Below, piece by piece: positions 1 through 8,178 of a stretch of DNA of 64,000 bases (position 1 is its first letter; every line of letters begins with the position of its first letter). Under the pieces are notes generated by a model. It searched no databases, was not told the origin of the DNA, and saw only the letters and a list, made by a program, of their open reading frames with translations. A program made the position numbers and the translations under genes. Origin of the DNA: Herbiconiux sp. A18JL235 (GTDB taxonomy: Bacteria; Actinomycetota; Actinomycetes; Actinomycetales; Microbacteriaceae); the NCBI RefSeq assembly GCF_040939305.1, contig NZ_CP162511.1, forward strand, positions 1,426,001-1,490,000, given 5' to 3'.

Positions 1-468
1 GCGAAGTGGATGAAGCTGGTGAGCAACTCCACGTTGCTCGTCACCTCCGCCATCCTCGGCCTCCCCATGCTCGACGCCCTGCACACCCCGGGTTACCGGG
101 AGCTCATGGTGGCGGCGGGCAACGAGGCGATCGCCGTGGGTATGGCCCTCGGTCACCCTGTGCTCCCCATCTTCGGTCTCACCGCCGACGAGATCTCCGA
201 CCCCGATCGGGTGGTCGAGATCATGACCGACAAGCTTTTCGCGGGCTTCGTCGTTCCCGGTGCGACCACGACCGTGCTGCAGGACTGGGAGAAGGGCCGC
301 CACAGCGAGGTCGATGACCTCAACGGACACGTGCTCGAGGTCGGGCGTCGCCTCGGCGTGCCGACCCCGGTGAATGCTGCCGTGGTGGAGGTCGCGCACC
401 GCATCGAACGGGGCGAGGCGCGCCCCGAACCCGGGCATCTGGCGGAGCTGTCTCGAGCCATCGCGTGA
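1..468 (+). CDS. panE: 2-dehydropantoate 2-reductase, C-terminal part (truncated by window edge)
   Basis: The reading frame is open from base 1 to a TGA at 466-468, so the N-terminal NADP-binding half lies outside the window. What remains is the helical ApbA/PanE C-terminal domain, recognisable by the DWEKGRHSEVDDLNG stretch followed by a conserved small-residue turn (LGVPTPVN) near the end. The family reduces ketopantoate to pantoate with NADPH for coenzyme A synthesis. Many actinobacterial paralogues sit in catabolic clusters and act on other 2-oxoacids, so the exact substrate is uncertain. The stop overlaps the GTG start of the transporter gene (GTGA at 465-468), implying translational coupling. 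Confidence 0.85.
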   Translation, partial: AKWMKLVSNSTLLVTSAILGLPMLDALHTPGYRELMVAAGNEAIAVGMALGHPVLPIFGLTADEISDPDRVVEIMTDKLFAGFVVPGATTTVLQDWEKGRHSEVDDLNGHVLEVGRRLGVPTPVNAAVVEVAHRIERGEARPEPGHLAELSRAIA

Positions 469-1436
469 GGTCGCCCGTGCTGGCGACGGCGGCGACCCTC
501 GCCGCTGGCGCCGCCGTGGCCGTGCAGACCTCGGTGAACGGGCACGTCAGCGTCGACACCGGGTCGCCGGTGCTCGCCACGGCGGTGAACCACGGCTCGG
601 CGCTCGCGATCGCCCTGATCGTCGCCCTCGCGATGGGCGCCCTCCCTCGCGCGGTGCGGTCGCTGAAAGCGCGGCGGAGCGAGATCAAGCGCTGGTGGTT
701 CTTCGGTGGTCTCATGGGCTTCGTCGCCGTGCTGGCCATCATCACCGTCACCCCCGAGGTCGGTGTGGTGGCCGTCGGGGTGGCCATCACCCTGGGACAG
801 CTGATCGGCTCGGTGATCGCCGACTCCTTCAACCTCGGGCCCGGAGGAAAACGCCGCCTGAACCTGCTGCGCACCGTCGGGCTCGGTGTCGCAGTCGTGG
901 CGGTGCTCGTGGGCGCGATCGGTCGCTTCGACGTGAGCAACGCCCTCGTCATCCCGATCGTCGTGCTGGCGGGTGTCGTCATCGCCATCCAGCAGGCCGC
1001 CAACGGCTGGCTCGTCGTGGTGACGGGCGAGTTCGCGGCGATGTCTGTCATCAACTTCCTCACCTCGGGGGTCTTCGTGGGGTTGGCGCTGGTGGTGTCG
1101 TTGTTCGTGCATCCGATCGACTTCGGGTCGTTGCCGCCGTGGGCTCCGCTCGGCGGGCTGCTCGGCGCGGTGATCGGAGTGGTGACCGCGCTCACCGTGC
1201 GCACCATCGGGGTGCTGAGCGCCATCCTGTGCATCGCCGCCGGCCAGGCCATCGCGTCGGTGCTGCTCGACCTGGTGGTGCCGGTCGACGCCCTCGGGCT
1301 CACGCCCACCGCCGTCGTCGGCGCGGTGCTCGCCGTGGCGGCTGTCGGCATCGCCGGGCTCGGGGCAGCCGCTGCGGCCCGTCGTCGCGGCCCGATCTCA
1401 GACGCCGACGCGACCACGGCGGTGGCTCCCCGATGA
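465..1436 (+). CDS. DMT-family membrane transporter (DUF606/YdcZ-type, duplicated)
   Basis: A 323-residue, very hydrophobic protein with about ten predicted membrane segments. The two halves resemble each other: each begins with a small-residue helix ending in a QTSVNG- or QQAANG-like motif. This matches a fused pair of DUF606/YdcZ units, which are about 150 residues when single. It starts with GTG overlapping the upstream stop codon. Members belong to the drug/metabolite transporter superfamily, and their substrates are mostly unknown. Coupling to a ketopantoate-reductase-like gene suggests import or export of an organic acid or related metabolite, but this is inference. The 208 bases that follow hold no gene. 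Confidence 0.75.
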   Translation: MRSPVLATAATLAAGAAVAVQTSVNGHVSVDTGSPVLATAVNHGSALAIALIVALAMGALPRAVRSLKARRSEIKRWWFFGGLMGFVAVLAIITVTPEVGVVAVGVAITLGQLIGSVIADSFNLGPGGKRRLNLLRTVGLGVAVVAVLVGAIGRFDVSNALVIPIVVLAGVVIAIQQAANGWLVVVTGEFAAMSVINFLTSGVFVGLALVVSLFVHPIDFGSLPPWAPLGGLLGAVIGVVTALTVRTIGVLSAILCIAAGQAIASVLLDLVVPVDALGLTPTAVVGAVLAVAAVGIAGLGAAAAARRRGPISDADATTAVAPR

Positions 1437-1644
1437 CTCGACGGCATGCAGGTGCCGGCTCTCCGCCGACCTCGAGGGCCGGCGGGCGCCGCGGACGGCG
1501 CTCTGACGCCGGCTCCTCGGCGATCGGGTGCCCGAGGCCGGGCCCCAGACGCAGCCGTGGCGCTGCCTTCTCGGCGACGGGTGCTCGGCAGGTCGCCGGA
1601 GCCGCCGCCGTGCAGACACCGCCCGACAGGAACGGAGAGCGCCG

Positions 1645-2769
1645 ATGCCCACACGAGTGACCGCTGCCGTCGCCCATCGCGGCGAGACCGAGCTGAGGGT
1701 CGAGACCATGACGCTGCGTGACCCGGGGGAGCGCGACGTGATGGTCGAGATCGACGCGACGGCGTTCTGCTACAGCGACTGGATCGCCGTGCGGGGCGAT
1801 ACCGGGCTGCCGGGTCTCGTGCCCGATCCCTACCCGGTGGTGCTCGGGCACTCTGCGGTGGCGCGGGTCGTCGAGCGCGGGGCGGCATCGGGCATCGACG
1901 TGGGCGCGCGGGTGATCGTGACGGCGACTCCGGAGTGCCGCGAATGCTTCTGGTGTCGCAGCGGCCGCATCGACCAGTGCGAGAAGCTCTTCGTGCCGGC
2001 GCCGGTGATCGGCACGCTCGACGACGGGCGCGAGGTGCGGGCGCCCGGGGCGTCGGCGACGTATGCGGAGCGGAGTGTTCTTCGCGACATCCAAGTCTTT
2101 CCGGTGCACAGTGATCTCCCTGATTCGTGGCTGGCGATGTTCGGCTGCGGCATCATCTCGGGCATGGGAGCCGTGGTGAATGTGGCGCGGGCCGAGAGTG
2201 GCAGCTCGGTGGTGGTCGTGGGGTGCGGGCAGGAAGGTCTGTGGATGATTCAGGCCGCGCGCATCCTGGGGGCAAGTCACATCGTGGCTGTCGACCCGCT
2301 CGAGGAGCGGCGGGAGCTCGCTCTTCGAGTCGGCGCGACGGCCGTCGCCGACCCCGGTCTGGAGCCGAGCGCCGAGGGAGCCGAGCGGGTGCGCGACGTC
2401 GTTCTCGGAGCGACGGGCGGGCGCGGCGCCGACTATGGCTTCGACGCCGGCGGCAGCGTCGAGTCGGTGCAGCAGGCGTTCGCGCTGACGCGCATCGGTG
2501 GTGTCGTGACGATCACCTCGTACGTCACCCGCGACACCTCGGTCTCGCTCCCGCTGTTCGACCTGGCGCTGCGCGGGCGCGACCTCCGAAGCTCGCAGAG
2601 CGGACGGCTCGACATGACACGCGATCTGGCTCAGTTCCTCCCGTGGCTCGAGTCGGGCGCCGTCGACGTCGACGCCATGCTCGGCCCCGTGCGCCCCCTC
2701 GCCTCGATCAACGACGCCCTCGCGGCCTCCCGCGACCGCACCGAGATCACCCCCATCCTCACCCCCTGA
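1645..2769 (+). CDS. zinc-dependent alcohol dehydrogenase (MDR superfamily)
   Basis: A 374-residue medium-chain dehydrogenase. The GroES-like N-terminal half has the structural-zinc cluster CRECFWCRSGRIDQC and a Cys in AFCYSDW. The Rossmann half has VVVGCGQEGLW and a following acidic VDPLEERR, which favours NAD(H). The usual GHE zinc motif reads GHS, so the second-shell Glu is replaced; the related gene at 11997-13232 has GHA at the same place. ATG at 1645 is chosen because AGGAACGGAGAG lies upstream and the family's N-terminus begins there; the frame is open further upstream but that part is unlike the family. It probably oxidises an alcohol or reduces an aldehyde in the surrounding catabolic region. 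Substrate unknown. Confidence 0.85.
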   Translation: MPTRVTAAVAHRGETELRVETMTLRDPGERDVMVEIDATAFCYSDWIAVRGDTGLPGLVPDPYPVVLGHSAVARVVERGAASGIDVGARVIVTATPECRECFWCRSGRIDQCEKLFVPAPVIGTLDDGREVRAPGASATYAERSVLRDIQVFPVHSDLPDSWLAMFGCGIISGMGAVVNVARAESGSSVVVVGCGQEGLWMIQAARILGASHIVAVDPLEERRELALRVGATAVADPGLEPSAEGAERVRDVVLGATGGRGADYGFDAGGSVESVQQAFALTRIGGVVTITSYVTRDTSVSLPLFDLALRGRDLRSSQSGRLDMTRDLAQFLPWLESGAVDVDAMLGPVRPLASINDALAASRDRTEITPILTP

Positions 2770-2785
2770 CCCCGGCCTCCCGTCA

Positions 2786-2849
2786 CACGTTCTTGCGGAC
2801 AAAGTCCGTGAGGAGCTCCGTTGTCACGGACTTTGTCCGCAAGAACGTG
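2786..2849. repeat. perfect 26-bp inverted repeat with nested palindromes
   Basis: Bases 2786-2811 are the exact reverse complement of 2824-2849, separated by 12 nt. Each arm contains its own smaller dyad (CGGAC-AAA-GTCCG and CGGAC-TTT-GTCCG), and the loop contains GGAGCTCC. It starts 16 bp after the dehydrogenase stop, so it can serve as a bidirectional terminator, although no T-tract follows. The length and perfection of the arms exceed what termination needs. It could instead be an intergenic repeat (REP- or MITE-like). I saw no second copy in this window. Confidence 0.8.
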
Positions 2850-2912
2850 GATGGGACTGGGGAGGGAGCCTCGAGTCGGTGTGGGGCACGTGCCGAGCCC
2901 GAGCAGGGGGCG

Positions 2913-2966
2913 TTGGTCGCGCAAAATGCTCGGATCCGGCGGGATAAGCGCACTTCGAGCGACCAA
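2913..2966. repeat. imperfect inverted repeat
   Basis: TTGGTCGC at 2913-2920 pairs exactly with GCGACCAA at 2959-2966. The inner flanks continue to match loosely, about 15 of 19 positions by eye. It lies between two convergent genes with no gene attached. It may be a terminator or a decayed intergenic repeat. Confidence 0.5.
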
Positions 2967-3120
2967 GGTGGGTGGGGTGAGCAAGGCCGGCGCGGGTGAG
3001 GTGACGAGGCAGGTGGTGGTGATGCGGCGCAGCGATGATGTGCGTGCCGCGACGCGCCGCGACGCAGCGAGGCGCGGGTGAAGAGACGGGGGGAGCACAC
3101 GAGTGCGCGTGGAACTCTAA

Positions 3121-3159
3121 GCCCCCGCGCCCGGCGTGGTGCGTGCCGGGAGCGGGGGC
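3121..3159 (-). terminator. GC-rich hairpin downstream of the aldehyde dehydrogenase gene
   Basis: GCCCCCGCGCCCGGC (3121-3135) and GCCGGGAGCGGGGGC (3145-3159) form a 15-bp stem with one mismatch and a 9-nt loop, 23 bp beyond the minus-strand stop at 3183. There is no long U-run, which is common for actinobacterial terminators. Confidence 0.65.
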
Positions 3160-3182
3160 CTGAGGATGCGCGCCGCGTGGTG

Positions 3183-4559
3183 CTAGGCGCGCCAGACGGA
3201 CTTCAGGGAGACGAACTCGCGGATGCCCTCGACGGAGAGCTCGCGGCCGATGCCGGAGTCTTTGGTGCCGCCGAAAGGGAGCTCGGGGTAGGAGATGGAC
3301 ATGCCGTTGACGAAGACGGCGCCGGCGACGAGGCCGTCGATGACGGCCTCCTCTTCGGCGGAGTCGTTGGTCCAGACGGCGGAGCTGAGGCCGAAGGTGG
3401 TGTCGTTCGCCACAGCGAGGGCCTCCTCGACGCCCGAGACCTTGAACACCGTGGCGACGGGGCCGAAGGCCTCCTCGGCGTACAGGCGCATCGACGGGGT
3501 GACACCGGTGATGACGGTCGGCGGGTAGAACCAGCCGTCGCCCGAAGGAACCGTGCCGCCGGTGGTGGCGGTGGCACCCTTGGCGACCGCGTCGTCGACC
3601 AGCTCGACCAGGTCGTCGCGGCCCGAGGAGGTCGCGAGCGGCCCGACGTCGGTGGTCTCGGCGGTCGGGTCTCCGACCCGCAGTGCCGCCATCGCCTCGG
3701 TGAACCGAGCCACGAATTGGTCGTGCACCTGCTCGTGCACGATGAAGCGCTTCGCGTTGATGCAGGCCTGACCGTTGTTGGTGGTGCGCGAGGTGACCGC
3801 CGTGGCGACGGCTGCCTCGAGGTCGGCGCTCGGCAGCACGATGAACGGGTCTGACCCGCCCAGCTCGAGCACCACGTGCTTCACCTCGGAGCCCGCGATC
3901 GACGCGAGCGAGCGCCCGGCGGGCTCGGAGCCCGTGAGGGTGGCGGCCACCACGCGCGGGTCGCGCACCACCCGCTCGACCCGGGCCGCGGGGATGAGCA
4001 GCGCACGGAACGACCCCGTGGGGAACCCGCCGCGCTCGAACAGCGTGTCGAGGTACAGAGCGGCCTGAGGCACGTTGGAGGCGTGCTTCAGCAGGCCCGT
4101 GTTGCCCGCCATCAGAGCAGGGGCGGCGAAGCGGATGACCTGCCAGATCGGGTAGTTCCACGGCATCACCGCGAGCACGGGCCCGATCGCCTCGTAGCGC
4201 GTATACGCACCGGAGGCGTTCATGCGCGAGGGTTCCTCGATGGTGCGCCCCTGCAGGAACGCCTCGGCGTTGTCGGCGTAGAAGCGCATCGTCTTCGCCG
4301 ACTTGTGAACCTCGGCTCGCGCCTGCGCGAGCGTCTTGCCCATCTCGGTGGTGAGCATGAGTGCCGCTTCTTCGACGTCAGCGTCGAGCAGATCGGCCGC
4401 CTTGTGCATCCACGCGGCACGCTCGGCGAAGGTGCTGGTGCGGAGCGCCTCGAAGGCCGCGACGGCCTCGCCGATGCAGGTGTCGACCTCCTCCTCGGTG
4501 TGCGCCTCGAACTCGCGCTCGGTGACGCCGGTGGCGGGATTGATGGTGGCGATGGCCAT
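3183..4559 (-). CDS. NAD(P)-dependent aldehyde dehydrogenase, succinate-semialdehyde dehydrogenase-like
   Basis: A 458-residue ALDH-fold enzyme with the full catalytic set: the MPWNYP motif near residue 132, general-base Glu232 in LELGGSDP, catalytic Cys266 in NNGQACINAKR, and a C-terminal PFGGTKDSGIGRELS. This matches the short SSADH-like (GabD/Sad) group that lacks long terminal extensions. It oxidises an aldehyde to the carboxylate, and the succinate-semialdehyde label is by family only. GAAAGG lies 5-6 nt before the ATG at 4559. It is the last gene of a VOC-GntR-ALDH block that runs away from the E1/E2 genes. It could handle the aldehyde made by either zinc dehydrogenase nearby. Confidence 0.88.
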   Translation of the reverse strand: MAIATINPATGVTEREFEAHTEEEVDTCIGEAVAAFEALRTSTFAERAAWMHKAADLLDADVEEAALMLTTEMGKTLAQARAEVHKSAKTMRFYADNAEAFLQGRTIEEPSRMNASGAYTRYEAIGPVLAVMPWNYPIWQVIRFAAPALMAGNTGLLKHASNVPQAALYLDTLFERGGFPTGSFRALLIPAARVERVVRDPRVVAATLTGSEPAGRSLASIAGSEVKHVVLELGGSDPFIVLPSADLEAAVATAVTSRTTNNGQACINAKRFIVHEQVHDQFVARFTEAMAALRVGDPTAETTDVGPLATSSGRDDLVELVDDAVAKGATATTGGTVPSGDGWFYPPTVITGVTPSMRLYAEEAFGPVATVFKVSGVEEALAVANDTTFGLSSAVWTNDSAEEEAVIDGLVAGAVFVNGMSISYPELPFGGTKDSGIGRELSVEGIREFVSLKSVWRA

Positions 4560-4604
4560 GGTTGCCTTTCGGTAGGGAAGGAGGGAAGCGGAGAAGAAAA
4601 GGGG

Positions 4605-5279
4605 TTACGGCGCCGCGAAGATCTCGGGGTGCCGTGCCAGCTCGAGCCGCGTGCGCCTGATGTGCGACGCGAGCACGCGCTCGGCCTCGTCGGCGTCTCG
4701 CCGGCGCACGGCGGCCACGAGCAGGTGGTGTTCGTGGTGCACGCTGCGGTCGCCCTCGGAGAGGAAGACCGAGGTGTACGCGCGCCGGTAGGGCTGCGTG
4801 CGGTTCCACAATCGAAGCACCGTGTCGAACAGCATCGTGGTGGTGGCGGCGCTGTAGGAGGTGAGGTGGAACTCGCGGTCGAGCCGGAGGAAGGTCTCGA
4901 TGTCGCTCGCCGACTCCATCTCGAGGGCCAGGTGCTCGAGCTCGTCGATGGACTCGGGCGACAGCAGGGGCACGTTGTAGCGCAGCAGCAGCGGCTCGAG
5001 CCGTTCGCGCACCTGGTAGACCTCCTCGCTCTCGGCGAGGTTGAGGCTCGTGACCCACGCCCCCGTGTTCGCCACCACGGTGACGAGCCCCTCGGCCTCG
5101 AGCATGCGGAGTGCCTCGCGCGCGGGCACACGGCTCGCGCCGTAGCGCTCGGCGACGTCTTCTTGCCGGATGCGCGCCCCCGGCGGGTGCACCCCCGCGA
5201 GGATCGCCTCACGGAGTTCGGCCGCGACGCGGGCCCCGGCGGCGCCGTGGCTGGTGTGCTCGAGAGTCATACCGGTCAT
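4605..5279 (-). CDS. GntR-family (FCD subfamily) transcriptional regulator
   Basis: A 224-residue regulator. An N-terminal winged helix of GntR type (residues about 12-75, with VAERYGASRVPAREALRMLEAEGLV) is followed by an all-helical FCD effector domain. That domain shows the expected metal/effector residues: an Asp and a His in LDREFHLT, a second His in HHEHHLLVAAV and another near the end. The ATG at 5279 overlaps the stop of the VOC gene (ATGA), so the two are translationally coupled. FCD regulators usually repress catabolic operons and respond to the pathway's organic acid. Two likely operator copies (5851-5862 and 5914-5925) sit in the divergent promoter region upstream of this block, implying control of both the block itself and the E1/E2 genes. 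Confidence 0.9.
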   Translation of the reverse strand: MTGMTLEHTSHGAAGARVAAELREAILAGVHPPGARIRQEDVAERYGASRVPAREALRMLEAEGLVTVVANTGAWVTSLNLAESEEVYQVRERLEPLLLRYNVPLLSPESIDELEHLALEMESASDIETFLRLDREFHLTSYSAATTTMLFDTVLRLWNRTQPYRRAYTSVFLSEGDRSVHHEHHLLVAAVRRRDADEAERVLASHIRRTRLELARHPEIFAAP

Positions 5280-5830
5280 TCTGCCGGGTGGGCCGGGTGC
5301 CAGAGCTTGACCGGAACATCTGTGGAGGAGTGCTCGTAGGCCTTGCCCTGGGGAAAACTCACCAGCTCGAGCTGCAGGCCCCACGGGGCCTTGAAGTAGA
5401 CCCAGCGCTGCCCTTCCGCGGCCTGCTTGCTCGCGACAGGCTCTCCCATCACCTCGACGCCGTGCGACCGCAAGTGCTCGACCGCCGCATCCATGTCGTC
5501 GACGTAGATCGCCAGGTGATGACCCCCGATGTCGCTGTTCATCGGCGGAACGAGCACCTGCTGCCGCTCGTCGTCGGCGGGCACCCGGTACTCGAACACC
5601 TCGAGGTTCGATCCGTTCCCGAGCCGGTAGAACCGGATCTCGCTGATCTCGGTGCGCGGCGACACGCCGATCTGCACCTGCATCCAGTCGTCGTCGGCGC
5701 GTTTGGCGCCGAGCGTGTAGACGTGCACCGCACCCAGCACGCCCACGAGGAACGCCTCCGCCTCGTCGAGATCGGGCACGGTGATGCCGATGTGGTCGAT
5801 GCCCCTGGCTCCGGGGATTCCGTTGCTCAT
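5276..5830 (-). CDS. VOC-superfamily (glyoxalase/dioxygenase-like) metalloprotein
   Basis: A 184-residue protein with two beta-alpha-beta-beta-beta modules. Candidate metal ligands are His13 in GIDHIGITV, a Glu in SNLEVFEY, a His in GGHHLAIYV and a Glu in LQLELVSF, the His/Glu set used by glyoxalase I-type enzymes. AAGGAGGTCGC immediately before the ATG at 5830 is a strong ribosome-binding site. Members include lactoylglutathione lyases, epimerases, ring-cleaving dioxygenases and resistance proteins, so the reaction cannot be named. Being first in the transcript with the GntR regulator suggests that it processes a pathway intermediate. Confidence 0.8.
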   Translation of the reverse strand: MSNGIPGARGIDHIGITVPDLDEAEAFLVGVLGAVHVYTLGAKRADDDWMQVQIGVSPRTEISEIRFYRLGNGSNLEVFEYRVPADDERQQVLVPPMNSDIGGHHLAIYVDDMDAAVEHLRSHGVEVMGEPVASKQAAEGQRWVYFKAPWGLQLELVSFPQGKAYEHSSTDVPVKLWHPAHPAE

Positions 5831-5850
5831 GCGACCTCCTTGACGCTTCG

Positions 5851-5862
5851 ATTGGATCCATT
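5851..5862. promoter_or_regulatory. putative GntR operator 1 (VOC-GntR-ALDH promoter)
   Basis: ATTGGATCCATT is an almost perfect palindrome. It overlaps the downstream end of a minus-strand -10 (CATAAT, reverse complement of 5860-5865), so a bound protein would block initiation of the VOC-GntR-ALDH transcript. As I recall, the FCD-GntR regulator VanR binds ATTGGATCCAAT. The regulator itself is encoded in this transcript. Confidence 0.65.
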
Positions 5863-5908
5863 ATGCGCGCAACGAGTGCCGAAAGCCAGAGAAGAAGCAG
5901 AACCGTGC

Positions 5909-5937
5909 TTGTAATTGGATGCAATGTTGTCTACCGT
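5909..5937 (+). promoter_or_regulatory. promoter with putative GntR operator 2 (E1-E2 operon)
   Basis: TTGTAA (5909-5914), a 17-nt spacer, and TACCGT (5932-5937) form a good housekeeping-sigma promoter for the E1 gene. The palindrome ATTGGATGCAAT (5914-5925) sits in the spacer directly after the -35, an ideal repressor position. It matches operator 1 at 10 of 12 positions. Confidence 0.7.
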
Positions 5938-5988
5938 GAGATCACCAGATGTGCCGCCGGGCGCATCCGTGCGGAAGGAATGGCGAAG

Positions 5989-8178
5989 ATGCCGAAGACG
6001 CGTCGACTTGACACCGGGGTCTCGTGGCAGCAGCTCACGACAACGCCCGCAGACTGGAAGGCGGCCGATCCTGCCCTGCTCGGAACCATGCTCGCCGAGC
6101 TCCACCTCATCAGGGCGTTCGAGGAGACGGTGCTCGAGCTCGCGAGCGAGGGCCTCGTCCACGGTCCCGCCCACTCCAGCATCGGTCAGGAGGGCGGTGC
6201 GGTCGGCAGCATCGTCGGTCTCGGTTCCACGGATGCGGTGAACGGCTCCCACCGCGGCCACCACCAGTTCCTGGCCAAGGCGCTCACCCACGTGTCGCAG
6301 GGAACCATCGACCCCGCGAACCCGGTCACCCCCGCCATCCAGGGCGTGCTGCAGAAGACGCTCGCCGAGATCCTCGGCCTCGCGCAGGGCTACTGCTCCG
6401 GCCGTGGCGGATCGATGCACCTGCAGTGGTTCGAGGCCGGCGCCCTCGGCACCAACGCGATCGTCGGCGGCGGTGCGCCCATGGCCACCGGCAACGCCTG
6501 GGCGCAGAAGCACTCCGGCACCCGCGACATCACCATCAACTACTTCGGCGACGGCGCGGCCCAGATCGGCTCGGTGCTCGAGTCGATGAACCTCGCCGCG
6601 GCCTGGAAGCTTCCGGTGATGTTCTTCATCGAGAACAATCTCTACGCCGTGTCGACCCGCGCCGACGAGATCACCGCCGACACGCGGTTCTCGGTGCGCG
6701 GCCAGGGCTTCGGCATCCCCTCCTGGCGCGTCGACGGCATGGACCCGCTGGCCGTGCACCTCGCCACCCAGGCGGCCGAGGAACGGATGCGCGCCGGCGA
6801 CGGCCCCACGATCATCGAGGCCGAGGTCTACCGCTTCTTCCACCAGAACGGCCCGTACCCCGGCAGCGCCTTCGGCTACCGCCCGAAGGACGAGGAGGCC
6901 GAGTGGCGCGCCCGCGACCCGCTCGACCGCGTCGCCCGCGAGATGACGAAGCTCGGACTCATCGACGAGGCCGGTGTCGCCGCTGTGCGCGAGGCCGCGA
7001 AAGCCGGCATGGCCGCCGCCGTGGCCGAGCTGCTGGAAGCCGACCCCGACTCCGAGGGCAAGCGCCGCATCCGCCCCGACCTCTGGCCCGACCCCGGGTA
7101 CGTCGACGTGGGCGTGCGCGGCGACGCGAGCGAGCTCGGCGCCCTGACCGTCGCCGAGCCCATCGAGCACGAGGGCGGCTGGCGCGACCTCAAGTTCGTC
7201 GACGCCGTCTCAGGTGTGATGGACCGCCGCATGGAGACCGACCCGCGCATCGTGGTGCTCGGCGAAGACGTGCACCGCCTGAACGGCGGCACCAACGGCG
7301 CCACCAAGGGCCTGGCCAAGAAGTACGGCCCCGACCGCGTGCTCGGCACCCCCATCAGCGAGAACGCCTTCACCGGCCTCGGTGGCGGGCTCGCCCTCGA
7401 CGGCCGCTTCCGGCCGGTGGTGGAGTTCATGTACCCCGACTTCATGTGGGTCGCCGCCGACCAGGTGTTCAACCAGATCGGCAAGGCACGCCACATGTTC
7501 GGCGCCAACACCCCTGTCCCCTTCGTGCTGCGCACCAAGGTCGCGATGGGCTCGGGCTACGGCTCGCAGCACCTCATGGACCCGGCGGGAATCTTCGCCA
7601 CCAGCCCCGGCTGGCGCATCGTCGCCCCGTCGACGGCTGCCGACTACGTGGGCCTCATGAACGCCGCACTCGCCCTCGAAGACCCGGTGCTCGTGATCGA
7701 GCACGTCGATCTCTACGGCACCGCCGACCGCGTGCCCGAGGGCGACCTCGACTACATCCTCCCGCCCGGCAAGGCGGCGGTGCGCCGCGAGGGCTCCGAG
7801 GTGACCGTCATCAGCTACCTCTCCATGGTGCGCCACAGCCTCGAGGCCGTCGAGCAGACGGGTATCGACGCCGAGGTGATCGACCTGCGCTGGCTCGACC
7901 GCGCCTCGATCGACTGGGACACCATCGGGGAGAGCATCCGCAAGACCAACTCCGTGCTGATCGTCGAGCAGGGCGCCCAGGGCACCTCGTACGGCGGCTG
8001 GCTGGCGGATGAGATCCAGCGCAGGTTCTTCGACTGGCTCGACCAGCCCGTCGAACGTGTCACAGGAACGGAGGCGTCGCCGAGCATCTCGAAGGTGCTC
8101 GAGCGCGCCGCCATCGCCCGCACCGAAGAGGTCGTCGCCGGCCTCGAACGTGTTCGACTCGGATTCGGAGACCGCTGA
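5989..8178 (+). CDS. 2-oxoacid dehydrogenase E1, alpha and beta subunits fused
   Basis: A 729-residue thiamine-diphosphate enzyme. The first half is an E1-alpha domain with the ThDP motif GDGAAQIGS ending in ENN about 27 residues on. The second half is an E1-beta domain (starting near residue 400) with GEDVHRLNGG, PISENAFTGLGGG and a transketolase C-terminal domain. It decarboxylates a 2-oxoacid and passes the acyl group to the lipoyl arm of E2. The fused form occurs in branched-chain or acetoin-type complexes, and the substrate is not fixed by sequence. Start ATG 5989 is preferred over ATG 5980 because GGAAGGA is then correctly spaced. It overlaps the E2 start by one base (TGATG). No E3 gene is nearby. 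Confidence 0.88.
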   Translation: MPKTRRLDTGVSWQQLTTTPADWKAADPALLGTMLAELHLIRAFEETVLELASEGLVHGPAHSSIGQEGGAVGSIVGLGSTDAVNGSHRGHHQFLAKALTHVSQGTIDPANPVTPAIQGVLQKTLAEILGLAQGYCSGRGGSMHLQWFEAGALGTNAIVGGGAPMATGNAWAQKHSGTRDITINYFGDGAAQIGSVLESMNLAAAWKLPVMFFIENNLYAVSTRADEITADTRFSVRGQGFGIPSWRVDGMDPLAVHLATQAAEERMRAGDGPTIIEAEVYRFFHQNGPYPGSAFGYRPKDEEAEWRARDPLDRVAREMTKLGLIDEAGVAAVREAAKAGMAAAVAELLEADPDSEGKRRIRPDLWPDPGYVDVGVRGDASELGALTVAEPIEHEGGWRDLKFVDAVSGVMDRRMETDPRIVVLGEDVHRLNGGTNGATKGLAKKYGPDRVLGTPISENAFTGLGGGLALDGRFRPVVEFMYPDFMWVAADQVFNQIGKARHMFGANTPVPFVLRTKVAMGSGYGSQHLMDPAGIFATSPGWRIVAPSTAADYVGLMNAALALEDPVLVIEHVDLYGTADRVPEGDLDYILPPGKAAVRREGSEVTVISYLSMVRHSLEAVEQTGIDAEVIDLRWLDRASIDWDTIGESIRKTNSVLIVEQGAQGTSYGGWLADEIQRRFFDWLDQPVERVTGTEASPSISKVLERAAIARTEEVVAGLERVRLGFGDR

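Larger units (their letters stand above)
2770..3182. other. 413-bp gene-free region between convergent genes, rich in inverted repeats
   Basis: No credible gene lies between the alcohol dehydrogenase and the convergent aldehyde dehydrogenase. The interval holds a perfect 26-bp inverted repeat, a second imperfect inverted repeat, and a GC-rich hairpin next to the aldehyde dehydrogenase stop; these are listed separately. The short open frames here have neither family resemblance nor ribosome-binding sites. Confidence 0.7.

Noticed and set aside
5280..5924. 215-residue N-terminal extension of the GntR frame
   Set aside because: It overlaps the VOC gene in another frame; the ATGA overlap at 5276-5279 is the natural start.
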